Assembly (NCBI GenBank): GCA_964435635.1
Contig: CAYSZU010000033.1
Span: 1-6,621 of the forward strand
Reading direction: 5' to 3'
DNA length: 6,621 nt
Source: DAOOOU01 sp964435635
GTDB lineage: Bacteria > Bacillota_I > Bacilli_A > RF39 > UBA660
Under the pieces are notes generated by a model that saw nothing but the letters and a program-made list of their open reading frames with translations, had not been told where the DNA came from and searched no databases. Shown here in pieces: positions 1 to 5,822 of the stretch. Position 1 is the stretch's first letter. Every line of letters starts with the position of its first letter. The position numbers and the translations under genes are program-made.

Positions 1-162
1 ATCATTTTTATTAAATATTAAAAAAGAAAAGAAACCACTAATCAATATTATTATTGAATAGACAATAATTCTTTTCCTCTTATTTTTAAATAGTTCCATT
101 ATTCTTTGCTTGGCTGTTTGCTTGTTTTTTAAACCGGTTTCTTTTTCCTGTTCGATATTCAT
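1..162 (-). CDS. N-terminal fragment of a membrane-anchored protein, function unknown (runs off the window)
   Basis: ATG at 162-160 opens a frame of 54 codons that continues past position 1, so only the N-terminus is visible. An AGGAG ribosome binding site lies at 176-172, nine bases before the ATG, which supports this start over the internal Met at residue 22. Residues 1-31 are hydrophilic, rich in Lys/Gln/Glu, and end in a basic patch (KNKRKR, about 26-31). Residues about 32-50 are a hydrophobic stretch (Ile/Leu/Phe with a central Ser-Gly). The positive-inside rule predicts a cytoplasmic N-terminus and either a single anchor or the first of several membrane segments. There is no lipobox Cys and no signal-peptidase site in the visible part. 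I do not recognise the family. The gene has its own promoter (186-214) and lies downstream of the two structured RNAs on the same strand. Function cannot be assigned from this fragment. Confidence 0.8.
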   Translation of the reverse strand, partial: MNIEQEKETGLKNKQTAKQRIMELFKNKRKRIIVYSIIILISGFFSFLIFNKND

Positions 163-185
163 AAAATTCAGCTCCTATTATATAT

Positions 186-214
186 ATAATATCATGAAAA
201 TTTATCTTTCACAA
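186..214 (-). promoter_or_regulatory. Probable sigma-A promoter of the membrane-protein gene
   Basis: On the minus strand TTGTGA (214-209) is followed after exactly 17 bp by TATTAT (191-186). The predicted start is near 179, giving a leader of roughly 17 nt that contains little beyond the AGGAG site. The promoter lies downstream of the terminator of RNA A, so the gene need not be expressed through the structured RNAs. Confidence 0.6.
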
Positions 215-230
215 GATACATTTATATCTT
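213..230. repeat. Short inverted repeat next to the -35 element
   Basis: AAGATA (213-218) and TATCTT (225-230) form a 6-bp inverted repeat around CATTTA. It overlaps the -35 box of the membrane-protein promoter by two bases, where a repressor operator could sit. In such AT-rich sequence it may be chance. Confidence 0.25.
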
Positions 231-236
231 TACCCC

Positions 237-272
237 AAACAAAAATCAACTAATCTGATAAAAAAGTTGATT
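237..272 (-). terminator. Intrinsic terminator of structured RNA A
   Basis: On the minus strand AATCAAC (272-266) pairs with GTTGATT (250-244) around a 15-nt loop, followed by a T-rich tail (TTTTTGTTT, 245-237). The loop carries TTATCAG, which is complementary to the apical loop of the hairpin at 323-347 in the same RNA. Confidence 0.7.
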
Positions 273-533
273 CGAGTTTTTGAAAAGTTGTTACTATTAT
301 ATTAGATAAACTAACATAACTATAATAAATATTATCAGTATTTATTACAACATCTTATCTTAGGAGTTTTCTTTCTCCCACTACAATTGTAATACCTAGA
401 TACAGATAAGATCTTACTTAAAAAGTAAGTTTTCTTGTAATAACCAATTAATATTCTAATAATTAATATTAAATAGCATACAGCGTAAATAATACAATTA
501 GTTAGCTTCTACTGATTATTATCTATCTAAGCA
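237..533 (-). ncRNA. Structured small RNA, copy A (about 295 nt; unrecognised family; paralogue of copy B)
   Basis: This is a free-standing RNA gene: strong promoter at 539-567, predicted 5' end near 533, intrinsic terminator at 237-272, no sensible reading frame inside. It aligns with the RNA at 604-873. Blocks identical in both copies are ATCTTATCTG (A 412-403), ACAATTGTA (390-382), a hairpin core GAGAAAGAAAACTC (A 377-364) and TAAGATG (A 357-351). Visible helices in transcript order: P1, CTTAGATA at the 5' end (531-524) with TATCTAGG (402-395); a local hairpin CTTACTT/AAGTAAG; P2, ATCTTATC (412-405) with GATAAGAT (359-352), pseudoknotted with P1; hairpin GGAG/CTCC with an octaloop AAAGAAAA (363-378); P3, GTTG (351-348) with CAAC (290-287); a 9-bp hairpin with loop CTGATAA (323-347); then the terminator. 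It lacks the cores I would expect for SAM-I, lysine, glycine, M-box, c-di-AMP or T-box elements. It could instead be a leader for the downstream gene, but that gene has its own promoter. Confidence 0.72.
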
Positions 534-538
534 TCTTC

Positions 539-567
539 AGTATATAATATATCTTTTTAGTTGTCAA
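539..567 (-). promoter_or_regulatory. Strong sigma-A promoter of structured RNA A
   Basis: On the minus strand TTGACA (567-562) is followed after 17 bp by TATACT (544-539), a near-consensus promoter. Predicted initiation near 534-532 places the first paired base of helix P1 (531) at the 5' end of the transcript, which agrees with the RNA boundary inferred from the alignment. It lies between the terminator of RNA B and the body of RNA A, so the two RNAs are separate transcription units. Confidence 0.82.
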
Positions 568-603
568 GGATTGATTAACAATATTTGTCAAGTTTAATCA
601 ACC

Positions 604-634
604 AAAAAGAATGATGCTGATCCATCATTCTTTT
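604..634 (-). terminator. Intrinsic terminator of structured RNA B (and first terminator after ileS)
   Basis: A 12-bp perfect stem pairs 605-616 with 623-634 around a 6-nt loop (GATCAG on the minus strand), with a run of five T at 608-604. The T run partly overlaps the stem's 3' arm. This is the first recognisable terminator downstream of ileS. Confidence 0.85.
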
Positions 635-873
635 GAGTTTTTAAAAAACCGTTATCATATCAACCAAATCGACATTATTCCTAGATCTTATCAGAATCTA
701 GTTCGGCATCTTAACTTTAGAGTTTTCTTTCTCTCTTACAATTGTCGTCCTTAGATTCAGATAAGATATTACTAGAAGTAACTTTTCTGTTTATCATACT
801 ATCATAATTTGAATAATATTAAATTCCGCAGAACATAATTATTATTTATTAAAATAATATTATTAATCTAAGT
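604..873 (-). ncRNA. Structured small RNA, copy B (about 270 nt; unrecognised family; paralogue of copy A)
   Basis: This is a free-standing RNA gene with a perfect-consensus promoter (880-908), predicted 5' end near 873 and an intrinsic terminator at 604-634. It holds no plausible ORF. It shares the block order and fold of copy A: P1, CTTAGATT (872-865) with AATCTAAG (757-750); a local hairpin TTACT/AGTAA; P2, ATCTTATC (767-760) with GTTAAGAT (715-708, one mismatch), pseudoknotted with P1; palindromic ACAATTGT (745-738); hairpin AGAG/CTCT with octaloop AAAGAAAA (719-734); P3, GCCG (707-704) with CGGT (651-648); hairpin CTAGAT/ATCTAG (681-701) whose loop holds CTGATAAG; then the terminator. 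Changes between copies keep pairing: P1 has U-A versus A-U, P3 has two C-G versus U-A swaps, and the octaloop hairpin has A-U versus G-C. Diverged sequence with preserved pairing indicates selection on RNA structure. The biological role is unknown. Confidence 0.75.
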
Positions 874-879
874 ACTTTA

Positions 880-908
880 ATTATAAGTACGGCTTTCTTC
901 TTTGTCAA
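880..908 (-). promoter_or_regulatory. Perfect-consensus sigma-A promoter of structured RNA B
   Basis: On the minus strand TTGACA (908-903), a 17-bp spacer and TATAAT (885-880) match the sigma-A consensus at all twelve positions. The -35 box starts 5 bp beyond the ileS stop codon (916-914). Predicted initiation near 873 sits at the first base of helix P1. The strength implies an abundant RNA. Confidence 0.88.
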
Positions 909-913
909 TTTAA

Positions 914-3900
914 TTAAACTTTTTGAATGTAAACTGTCATTTTATGATCATTAATATCAAGGGTTTCAGAATTACTAAAATTATCTGCGGCGGTTATTTC
1001 AAGTGCTAAAGTTTCTGATTTAATATATTCTTGGTGGACTGCTAGAGTTTTAGCAATTTCTTCATCACCTTGATAAGTTATCTTAATTCGATCAGCAATA
1101 TCAAATTTATTACTTTTTCTTAGTTGTTGAATTTTAGAAATTATTTCACGAGCGTTTCCTTCCAAGATTAGTTCTTCGGTTAGTTTCGTATTTAAAATAA
1201 CAAAATTATTATTTTCCATACCAGCATTAAAGCCTTCCTTACTATCAATGCGAACATCGACTAAATCTAAGGTGACTTGATATTCTTGGTTATTACAATC
1301 AAATACTTTCTTTTGACCATTTTGTAAGTCAATTACATCTTGACTAGTAAATGCTGCTAAGTAATCACTAAAAGCTTTAATACTACCCCCAAGAATTGGT
1401 CCGGCCACTTTAAAGTTTGGTTTAACTGAATAATTCATATAAACACTTAAATCTTTTGCCACAACGATTTTCTTAACATTTAATTCTTCTTCAATTAACG
1501 GGAATAAATCACCGATTTCTTTTTCGTTAATCGCATCAATTACCGCTTCAGCTAATGGCTGACGAACCTTAATTTTATTTTCTTCTCGAACATAACGACC
1601 AATACTAATTAAACTGCGGACTAAGTCCATTTTATGTTCAATTTTTTCATTAATCATTTTCGAATCAAATAATGGATAGTCACTTAAATGAACTGATTCT
1701 TTATTAGTTAATTTACGATATATTTCTTCGGCCACAAAAGGAGTGACTGGAGCAATCATTTGCACTAAACCAACTAAGACATTATAAGTTGTTTGATAAA
1801 CCGCTTTTTTACTTGAATCTAACTTACTACCCCAGAATCTTTTCCGGTTTCTTCTAATATACCAATTACTTAAGTCTTCTGAAGCAAATTCAGAAACCGC
1901 TCTAACAACTTTATTTAAATCATATTCATTGTAACTTTCAGTTACATATTTTAATAGTTTATGATATTTAGATAAAATCCATTTATCAATTTCTTCTAAA
2001 TCTTCATATTTCACTTGGCAATCAGCTATATTGATATCATCAGTATTAGCGTATAAAGCAAAGAAGTTATAAGTGTTCTTTAATGGATTAAAGAATTTCG
2101 AATGAACTTCTTTTAAGCCGTTAATATCAAATCTTAACGGCACCCAAACGGGTGAAACGTAAGGTAGAAAAAATCTAACTGTATCCGCCCCATATTCTTT
2201 CATGGTTGTAAAAGGTTCAACAATATTCCCTTTTGATTTAGACATCTTTTTACCTTCAGCATCCTGAATTAAATCGTTAACTAAAACATTCTTATAAGGA
2301 CTAACACCCTTAACAAAAGTTGAGATAACTAATAAAGAATAAAACCAACCTCTAGTTTGATCAATTCCTTCACAAATGAAATCAGCGGGAAATTGATTAT
2401 TAAATAATTCTTCGTTTTCAAAAGGATAATGATATTGAGCAAATGGCATTGCTCCTGAATCAAACCAAGCGTCAATTACTTCAGGGCAACGATTCATCGC
2501 TTGCCCACATTTTGAACATTTTAGATGAATATCATCAACAAAGGGGCGATGAAGTTCAATTTGTTCATCGATCTTTTCGATGGCTTTTTCAACTAACTCA
2601 GCTTTGGAACCAATCATTTCTTGATGACCACAACTACAAGTCCATAATGGTAATGGCGTGCCCCAATAACGATCACGCGAGATTGCCCAATCATTTAAGT
2701 TTTCTAACCAGTTACCAAATCTTTTTTCACCAATATAAGCTGGATACCAATTAACCGTTTTATTAGCTGCAACTATTTGGTCTTTGATCTTAGTTACTTC
2801 TAAATAGTATGATGGCTTAGAATAATAGATTAATGGTGTGCCACAGCGCCAGCAATGCGGATAGTTATGCTCAATTCGTTGTTTTTTAAACAAACGATCA
2901 TTAGCTTTTAAATATTTAATTACTTCTAAATCAGCATCAAAAACCCCAGTTCCTTGCCAAGGGCCATCATTATAACAACCATCTTCGCCAACTGGATTTA
3001 GTGTTGGTAAGTCATACTTACGACCAACAGCATAATCATCAGCCCCAAAAGCTGGTGCCATATGAACAATTCCCGTCCCATCATCAGTTGTAACATAATC
3101 ATCACAAGTAACATAAAAAGCTTTTTTAGTTACTTTTAAAAATGGTAATAATTGCTCATATTCTTGATATTCTAAATCTTTACCAGTATATGTTTCTAAA
3201 ACTTGATAATCTTCGCCTAAAACTTGGGGTGCTAAATCTTCTCCTAAAATAAATTTATAACCTTGAGATTCAACTTTAACATATTTAGCCGTTGGATTAA
3301 CACACAGAGCCACATTAGCAAGTAAGGTCCAAGGAGTTGTTGTCCATACTAAGAAATAAACATCTTCATCTTTTTTCTTCATTGTCACAATAACGGTATC
3401 AACACTAACTTCTTTATAGCCTTGCTCAACTTCATGAGAAGCAAGGCCGGTTCCACATCTAGCACAGTATGGTAATATTTTTGACCCTTCATAAAATAAT
3501 CCTTCAGTAAAGAATTTTTTTAAGATCCACCATTCAGTTTCAATGTATTTATCATCATAAGTTACATAAGGGTTATCTAAGTCAATAAACTGACCCATTT
3601 TACTTGTTAAATCAGTAAATAACTTTTCGTTTTTCCAAACGCTTTCCCGACATTTTTTATTAAATGGATCAATCCCATATTTTTCAATATCTCCTTTGCC
3701 AGTAAAGCACAATTCTTTTTCAACTTCAACTTCAACTGGTAGACCATGCGTATCCCAACCTACTTTTCGTAAAACTCTTTTACCTTGCATCGTTTGATAT
3801 TTACAAAAAGCATCTTTCAAAAACTTGCCTAACATATGATGTAAGCCAGGATAGCCGTTGGCTGTAGCTGGACCATCATAAAAAACAAAGTTTTCACCAT

Positions 3901-4015
3901 CTTGGCGATTGGCGATTGTCTTATTAAGAATTTCACTAACCCCACCCCAACTCTCTAAGATTGTCTTTTCAACCTCAGCAACTGGACGATTGTCTAATTC
4001 CTCAAATCTTTTCAT
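914..4015 (-). CDS. ileS: Isoleucyl-tRNA synthetase, type 2 (eukaryote-like)
   Basis: Class I aminoacyl-tRNA synthetase that charges tRNA-Ile with isoleucine in the cytoplasm using ATP, and hydrolyses misformed Val-tRNA-Ile. The HIGH-type signature is GLHH at residues 57-60 (within GYPGLHHMLG) and the KMSKS loop is at 590-594. The inserted editing domain (CP1) spans roughly 185-390, with WTTTPWTL (224-231) and GTGIVHMAPAFGADDY (313-328) carrying the expected editing Asp. Cys pairs at 184/187, 388/391, 460/462 and 500/503 are probable zinc ligands. The anticodon-binding helical domain follows from about 690. The 1033-residue length and the absence of a C-terminal zinc finger match the type 2 enzymes rather than the roughly 930-residue E. 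coli type. The ATG at 4015 has an AAAGGA site at 4029-4024, 8 nt upstream. A T-box leader precedes the gene. It ends in TAA, directly followed by the promoter of RNA B and no terminator of its own. All visible motifs are intact. Confidence 0.98.
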   Translation of the reverse strand: MKRFEELDNRPVAEVEKTILESWGGVSEILNKTIANRQDGENFVFYDGPATANGYPGLHHMLGKFLKDAFCKYQTMQGKRVLRKVGWDTHGLPVEVEVEKELCFTGKGDIEKYGIDPFNKKCRESVWKNEKLFTDLTSKMGQFIDLDNPYVTYDDKYIETEWWILKKFFTEGLFYEGSKILPYCARCGTGLASHEVEQGYKEVSVDTVIVTMKKKDEDVYFLVWTTTPWTLLANVALCVNPTAKYVKVESQGYKFILGEDLAPQVLGEDYQVLETYTGKDLEYQEYEQLLPFLKVTKKAFYVTCDDYVTTDDGTGIVHMAPAFGADDYAVGRKYDLPTLNPVGEDGCYNDGPWQGTGVFDADLEVIKYLKANDRLFKKQRIEHNYPHCWRCGTPLIYYSKPSYYLEVTKIKDQIVAANKTVNWYPAYIGEKRFGNWLENLNDWAISRDRYWGTPLPLWTCSCGHQEMIGSKAELVEKAIEKIDEQIELHRPFVDDIHLKCSKCGQAMNRCPEVIDAWFDSGAMPFAQYHYPFENEELFNNQFPADFICEGIDQTRGWFYSLLVISTFVKGVSPYKNVLVNDLIQDAEGKKMSKSKGNIVEPFTTMKEYGADTVRFFLPYVSPVWVPLRFDINGLKEVHSKFFNPLKNTYNFFALYANTDDINIADCQVKYEDLEEIDKWILSKYHKLLKYVTESYNEYDLNKVVRAVSEFASEDLSNWYIRRNRKRFWGSKLDSSKKAVYQTTYNVLVGLVQMIAPVTPFVAEEIYRKLTNKESVHLSDYPLFDSKMINEKIEHKMDLVRSLISIGRYVREENKIKVRQPLAEAVIDAINEKEIGDLFPLIEEELNVKKIVVAKDLSVYMNYSVKPNFKVAGPILGGSIKAFSDYLAAFTSQDVIDLQNGQKKVFDCNNQEYQVTLDLVDVRIDSKEGFNAGMENNNFVILNTKLTEELILEGNAREIISKIQQLRKSNKFDIADRIKITYQGDEEIAKTLAVHQEYIKSETLALEITAADNFSNSETLDINDHKMTVYIQKV

Positions 4016-4033
4016 AATGTTTTTCCTTTCTTA

Positions 4034-4098
4034 AAATAAAATAATTCATAAACTAAAGGACGGGTTTTCCCGTGGTACCACCTTAATTTATGAATTAT
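4034..4098 (-). terminator. T-box-controlled terminator of the ileS leader
   Basis: On the minus strand a long stem pairs 4087-4098 with 4041-4052 (12 bp perfect). It continues through AAGG/CCTT to the apical hairpin ACGGG-AAAA-CCCGT (4073-4060). A T-rich tail (TTTATTTT, roughly 4040-4033) follows. The stem absorbs the T-box sequence, so it competes with the antiterminator. This is the default fold when tRNA-Ile is charged. Confidence 0.88.
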
Positions 4099-4263
4099 CT
4101 TCATACACTTATACTGATAACGGCAGTAACCGTTTATTTCTACTAATTTCAAAATAACACATTCGAAGTGATTTATAATATTATTTCTTTTCCTAACTTC
4201 ACACCAACTGTTAGTTCGCTTTAAAATAATCTAATATTACCGGCTTCGGCATTTGCTTTATGT
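4041..4263 (-). promoter_or_regulatory. T-box riboswitch leader of ileS (tRNA-Ile, AUC specifier)
   Basis: The leader transcript begins near 4263 and runs to the ileS start. Stem I closes with CGAAG (4248-4244) and CTTCG (4168-4164). The specifier codon AUC (4172-4170), followed by a purine at 4169, sits at the 3' side of the specifier loop and matches isoleucine. The distal end has CTAAC/GTTAG (4214-4210 with 4197-4193), an AG bulge and a GGUG loop motif (4205-4202), the usual tRNA-elbow contact. Stem III is AACGG/CCGTT (4119-4134). The T-box sequence AAGGTGGTACCACGG (4084-4070) contains UGGU (4080-4077), which pairs with ACCA at the uncharged tRNA 3' end and fits discriminator A of tRNA-Ile. 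Binding of uncharged tRNA-Ile should favour the antiterminator and switch ileS on. Confidence 0.95.
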
Positions 4264-4268
4264 ACTGG

Positions 4269-4297
4269 ATTATACAGCAAATGAATCTTTAATGCAA
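4269..4297 (-). promoter_or_regulatory. Probable sigma-A promoter of the ileS T-box leader
   Basis: On the minus strand a perfect TATAAT (4274-4269) follows TTGCAT (4297-4292, three of six matches) at 17 bp spacing. Initiation near 4263-4261 places the start just before T-box stem I, as expected. Confidence 0.75.
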
Positions 4298-4370
4298 GTA
4301 GATTAAGCAATTTATTCTTTCTTTAGAATGTCAAGCAAGGGAGAACTTTGGTCCATTTATCGTAAAAATA

Positions 4371-4379
4371 TGCTATATT
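4371..4379 (+). promoter_or_regulatory. Possible extended -10 promoter of the phosphohexomutase gene
   Basis: TG-C-TATATT at 4371-4379 resembles an extended -10 element. No good -35 box stands at 16-18 bp; TTGGTC at 4348-4353 is 20 bp away. Initiation near 4386 would leave a leader of only about 14 nt. Weakly supported. Confidence 0.35.
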
Positions 4380-4385
4380 TATATT

Positions 4386-4391
4386 AGGGAG
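4386..4391 (+). promoter_or_regulatory. Ribosome binding site that decides the GTG start at 4400
   Basis: AGGGAG at 4386-4391 lies 8 nt before GTG at 4400. The alternative in-frame GTG at 4391 overlaps this site and has no Shine-Dalgarno sequence at usable distance, so 4400 is the better start. Confidence 0.8.
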
Positions 4392-4399
4392 TGGCTATT

Positions 4400-5767
4400 G
4401 TGAAATTAGATCAAGCTATTTTAAGAGAATGGGATATTAGGGGTGTTTATCCAGAACAAATAAATGCTGAAGTAGCAAAAGCATTAGGATATGCTTTTGG
4501 GGTCTTTTTACATACTAAAAATAAGTCTTATTGTGTAGTTGGTCAAGACAATCGTTTTGGTGGTGATGAATTAACGAAGAACTTAATGTTTGGCTTAGTT
4601 GATTCAGGAATTAATATTATATATTTAGGGATTGTTACAACACCAATGCTAAATTATGCTTCTCATAAATTAAAGTTAGAATATGGTTTAATGGTAACAG
4701 CCAGCCATAATCCAAAAAACGATAATGGTTTTAAACTATTTGGGGAGAACTATTTACATTTAAATAAAGCTGATTTAACTTTTGTTTATGAGGCACTTAA
4801 AAATAATAAGCAAGAGATAACAACAACTAAGGGTTGGATAAAAAAACTAGATATTAGTGATTCATATGCTGAATATTTAGGTCAAGCTTTTAACTTTGGT
4901 AGCCGACCAATTAAAGCGGTCATTGATTGTGGTAACGGAACTGCTGCAGTCATTATTAAAAAAGTATATGAGAAATTTAATTGGGAAACTGAATTCTTGT
5001 TTTGTGATAGTGATCCCAATTTTCCTAACCATCACCCTGATCCTAATACCGAAGCTAATTTAAAAGCTTTAAAAGAAAAAGTTTTAGAAACTAAAGCTGA
5101 CTTAGGAATTGCTTATGATGGTGATGGTGACCGGGTTGGGATAATTGATGAACAAGGTAAAATGATTGAAGTTGATCATTTAATGGCGATTTTCATTCGT
5201 GATATCTTACCAAAAGTTAATAATAAAAACTTTGTCCTTGATGTAAAATGTTCCCAAAGCCTTGAAGAAGAAATTACAAAATTAGGGGGAACCCCAATTA
5301 TGGTAAAAAACGGTAGTGCTTTTGTTGAGACTTTCGTTTATAACTACCCTGTTTTATTTGGTGGGGAGTTTTCTGGTCATCTCTTCTTCTTAGATCGTCA
5401 CCACGGATATGATGATGGGATATATGGTGGTTTAAGACTGCAAGAAATCTTATCTACTAGTTCACTTAAATGTAGCCAGTTAACTGAAGGAATAAATAAA
5501 TACTTTAATACCCCAGAATTAAGAGTTAAAGTAAGTGATGATAGAAAGTTTGCTATCGTTAATCAAGTTAAAGATTACTGTATATCTAAGAATTATCAAT
5601 TCTTAGATATTGATGGCGTTAGAGTTAAATATTCTGATGGCTGGGCTTTAATTAGAGCCAGTAACACCGGACCTAATCTAACCCTTCGTTTTGAAGCGAC
5701 AACTAGAGAAAGACTTGCTGAGTTATTAAAAGAATTTACAATCTTAATCAATAAATTAGTTAAATAA
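4400..5767 (+). CDS. Phosphomannomutase/phosphoglucomutase family protein
   Basis: Alpha-D-phosphohexomutase that interconverts hexose 1- and 6-phosphates through a phosphoserine intermediate, feeding sugar-nucleotide synthesis; cytoplasmic. From GTG 4400 it is 455 residues, normal for the AlgC/ManB group. The four signature regions appear in order: REWDIRG near the N-terminus (9-15); the catalytic loop TASHNP with phospho-Ser102 (100-105); the metal loop DGDGDR (240-245); the sugar-specificity loop GGEFSGH (321-327); and the phosphate-binding loop RASNTGPNLTLRFEA (419-433). One oddity: the stretch aligned with the family's GHSxIK motif reads GSAFVE (about 305-310), so the conserved Lys is Glu and the His is missing. 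The gene is transcribed away from ileS and converges on deoD. In small mycoplasmas a homologue lies in the deo nucleoside-salvage cluster, so a phosphopentomutase role is possible. Exact substrate cannot be read from sequence. The stop codon lies inside the shared terminator palindrome. Confidence 0.93.
   Translation: MKLDQAILREWDIRGVYPEQINAEVAKALGYAFGVFLHTKNKSYCVVGQDNRFGGDELTKNLMFGLVDSGINIIYLGIVTTPMLNYASHKLKLEYGLMVTASHNPKNDNGFKLFGENYLHLNKADLTFVYEALKNNKQEITTTKGWIKKLDISDSYAEYLGQAFNFGSRPIKAVIDCGNGTAAVIIKKVYEKFNWETEFLFCDSDPNFPNHHPDPNTEANLKALKEKVLETKADLGIAYDGDGDRVGIIDEQGKMIEVDHLMAIFIRDILPKVNNKNFVLDVKCSQSLEEEITKLGGTPIMVKNGSAFVETFVYNYPVLFGGEFSGHLFFLDRHHGYDDGIYGGLRLQEILSTSSLKCSQLTEGINKYFNTPELRVKVSDDRKFAIVNQVKDYCISKNYQFLDIDGVRVKYSDGWALIRASNTGPNLTLRFEATTRERLAELLKEFTILINKLVK
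5582..5610. repeat. Perfect 13-bp inverted repeat inside the phosphohexomutase gene
   Basis: Positions 5582-5594 are the exact reverse complement of 5598-5610, separated by only ATC. In mRNA this would be a stable AU-rich hairpin with a 3-nt loop, about 155 nt before the stop codon. It encodes ordinary residues between the third and fourth signature loops. No T run follows, so it is not a terminator. Confidence 0.7.
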
Positions 5768-5796
5768 AAAACAAGGAATTCCTTGTTTTTTATTTA
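5761..5796. terminator. Bidirectional intrinsic terminator between convergent genes
   Basis: A perfect 36-bp palindrome centred between 5778 and 5779. The core ACAAGGAATTCCTTGT is flanked by an A6 run and a T6 run, giving a U tail on whichever strand is transcribed. It includes the TAA stop (5765-5767) of the phosphohexomutase gene and lies 26 bp beyond the deoD stop. Confidence 0.92.
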
Positions 5797-5822
5797 GCAC
5801 AATTGATGCTATATCACACTCT

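Noticed and set aside
237..873. SAM-I riboswitch, suggested by CTTATC...GATAAG pairing
   Set aside because: The conserved SAM-I core (GGCAACC and GGTGCTAATTCC-like segments) is absent. Only the terminal helix looks similar.
237..873. Tandem T-boxes or tandem aptamers controlling the downstream gene
   Set aside because: There is no T-box sequence, each unit has its own promoter and terminator, and the downstream gene has a third promoter. A leader role is not fully excluded but is less simple.
237..873. CRISPR array or insertion-sequence ends
   Set aside because: There are only two long, diverged copies. No short regular repeats, no terminal inverted repeats and no target-site duplication were seen.
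2443..2754. Plus-strand ORF of 103 codons
   Set aside because: It lies wholly antisense to ileS, has no ribosome binding site and no recognisable motif. The ileS frame explains the region.
4330..4335. Exact TTGACA on the minus strand upstream of ileS
   Set aside because: No -10 element lies at 16-18 bp. The TATAAT at 4269-4274 is too far and pairs better with TTGCAT.
4391..4399. GTG at 4391 as start of the phosphohexomutase
   Set aside because: It overlaps the only Shine-Dalgarno sequence (4386-4391). The GTG at 4400 has proper spacing.
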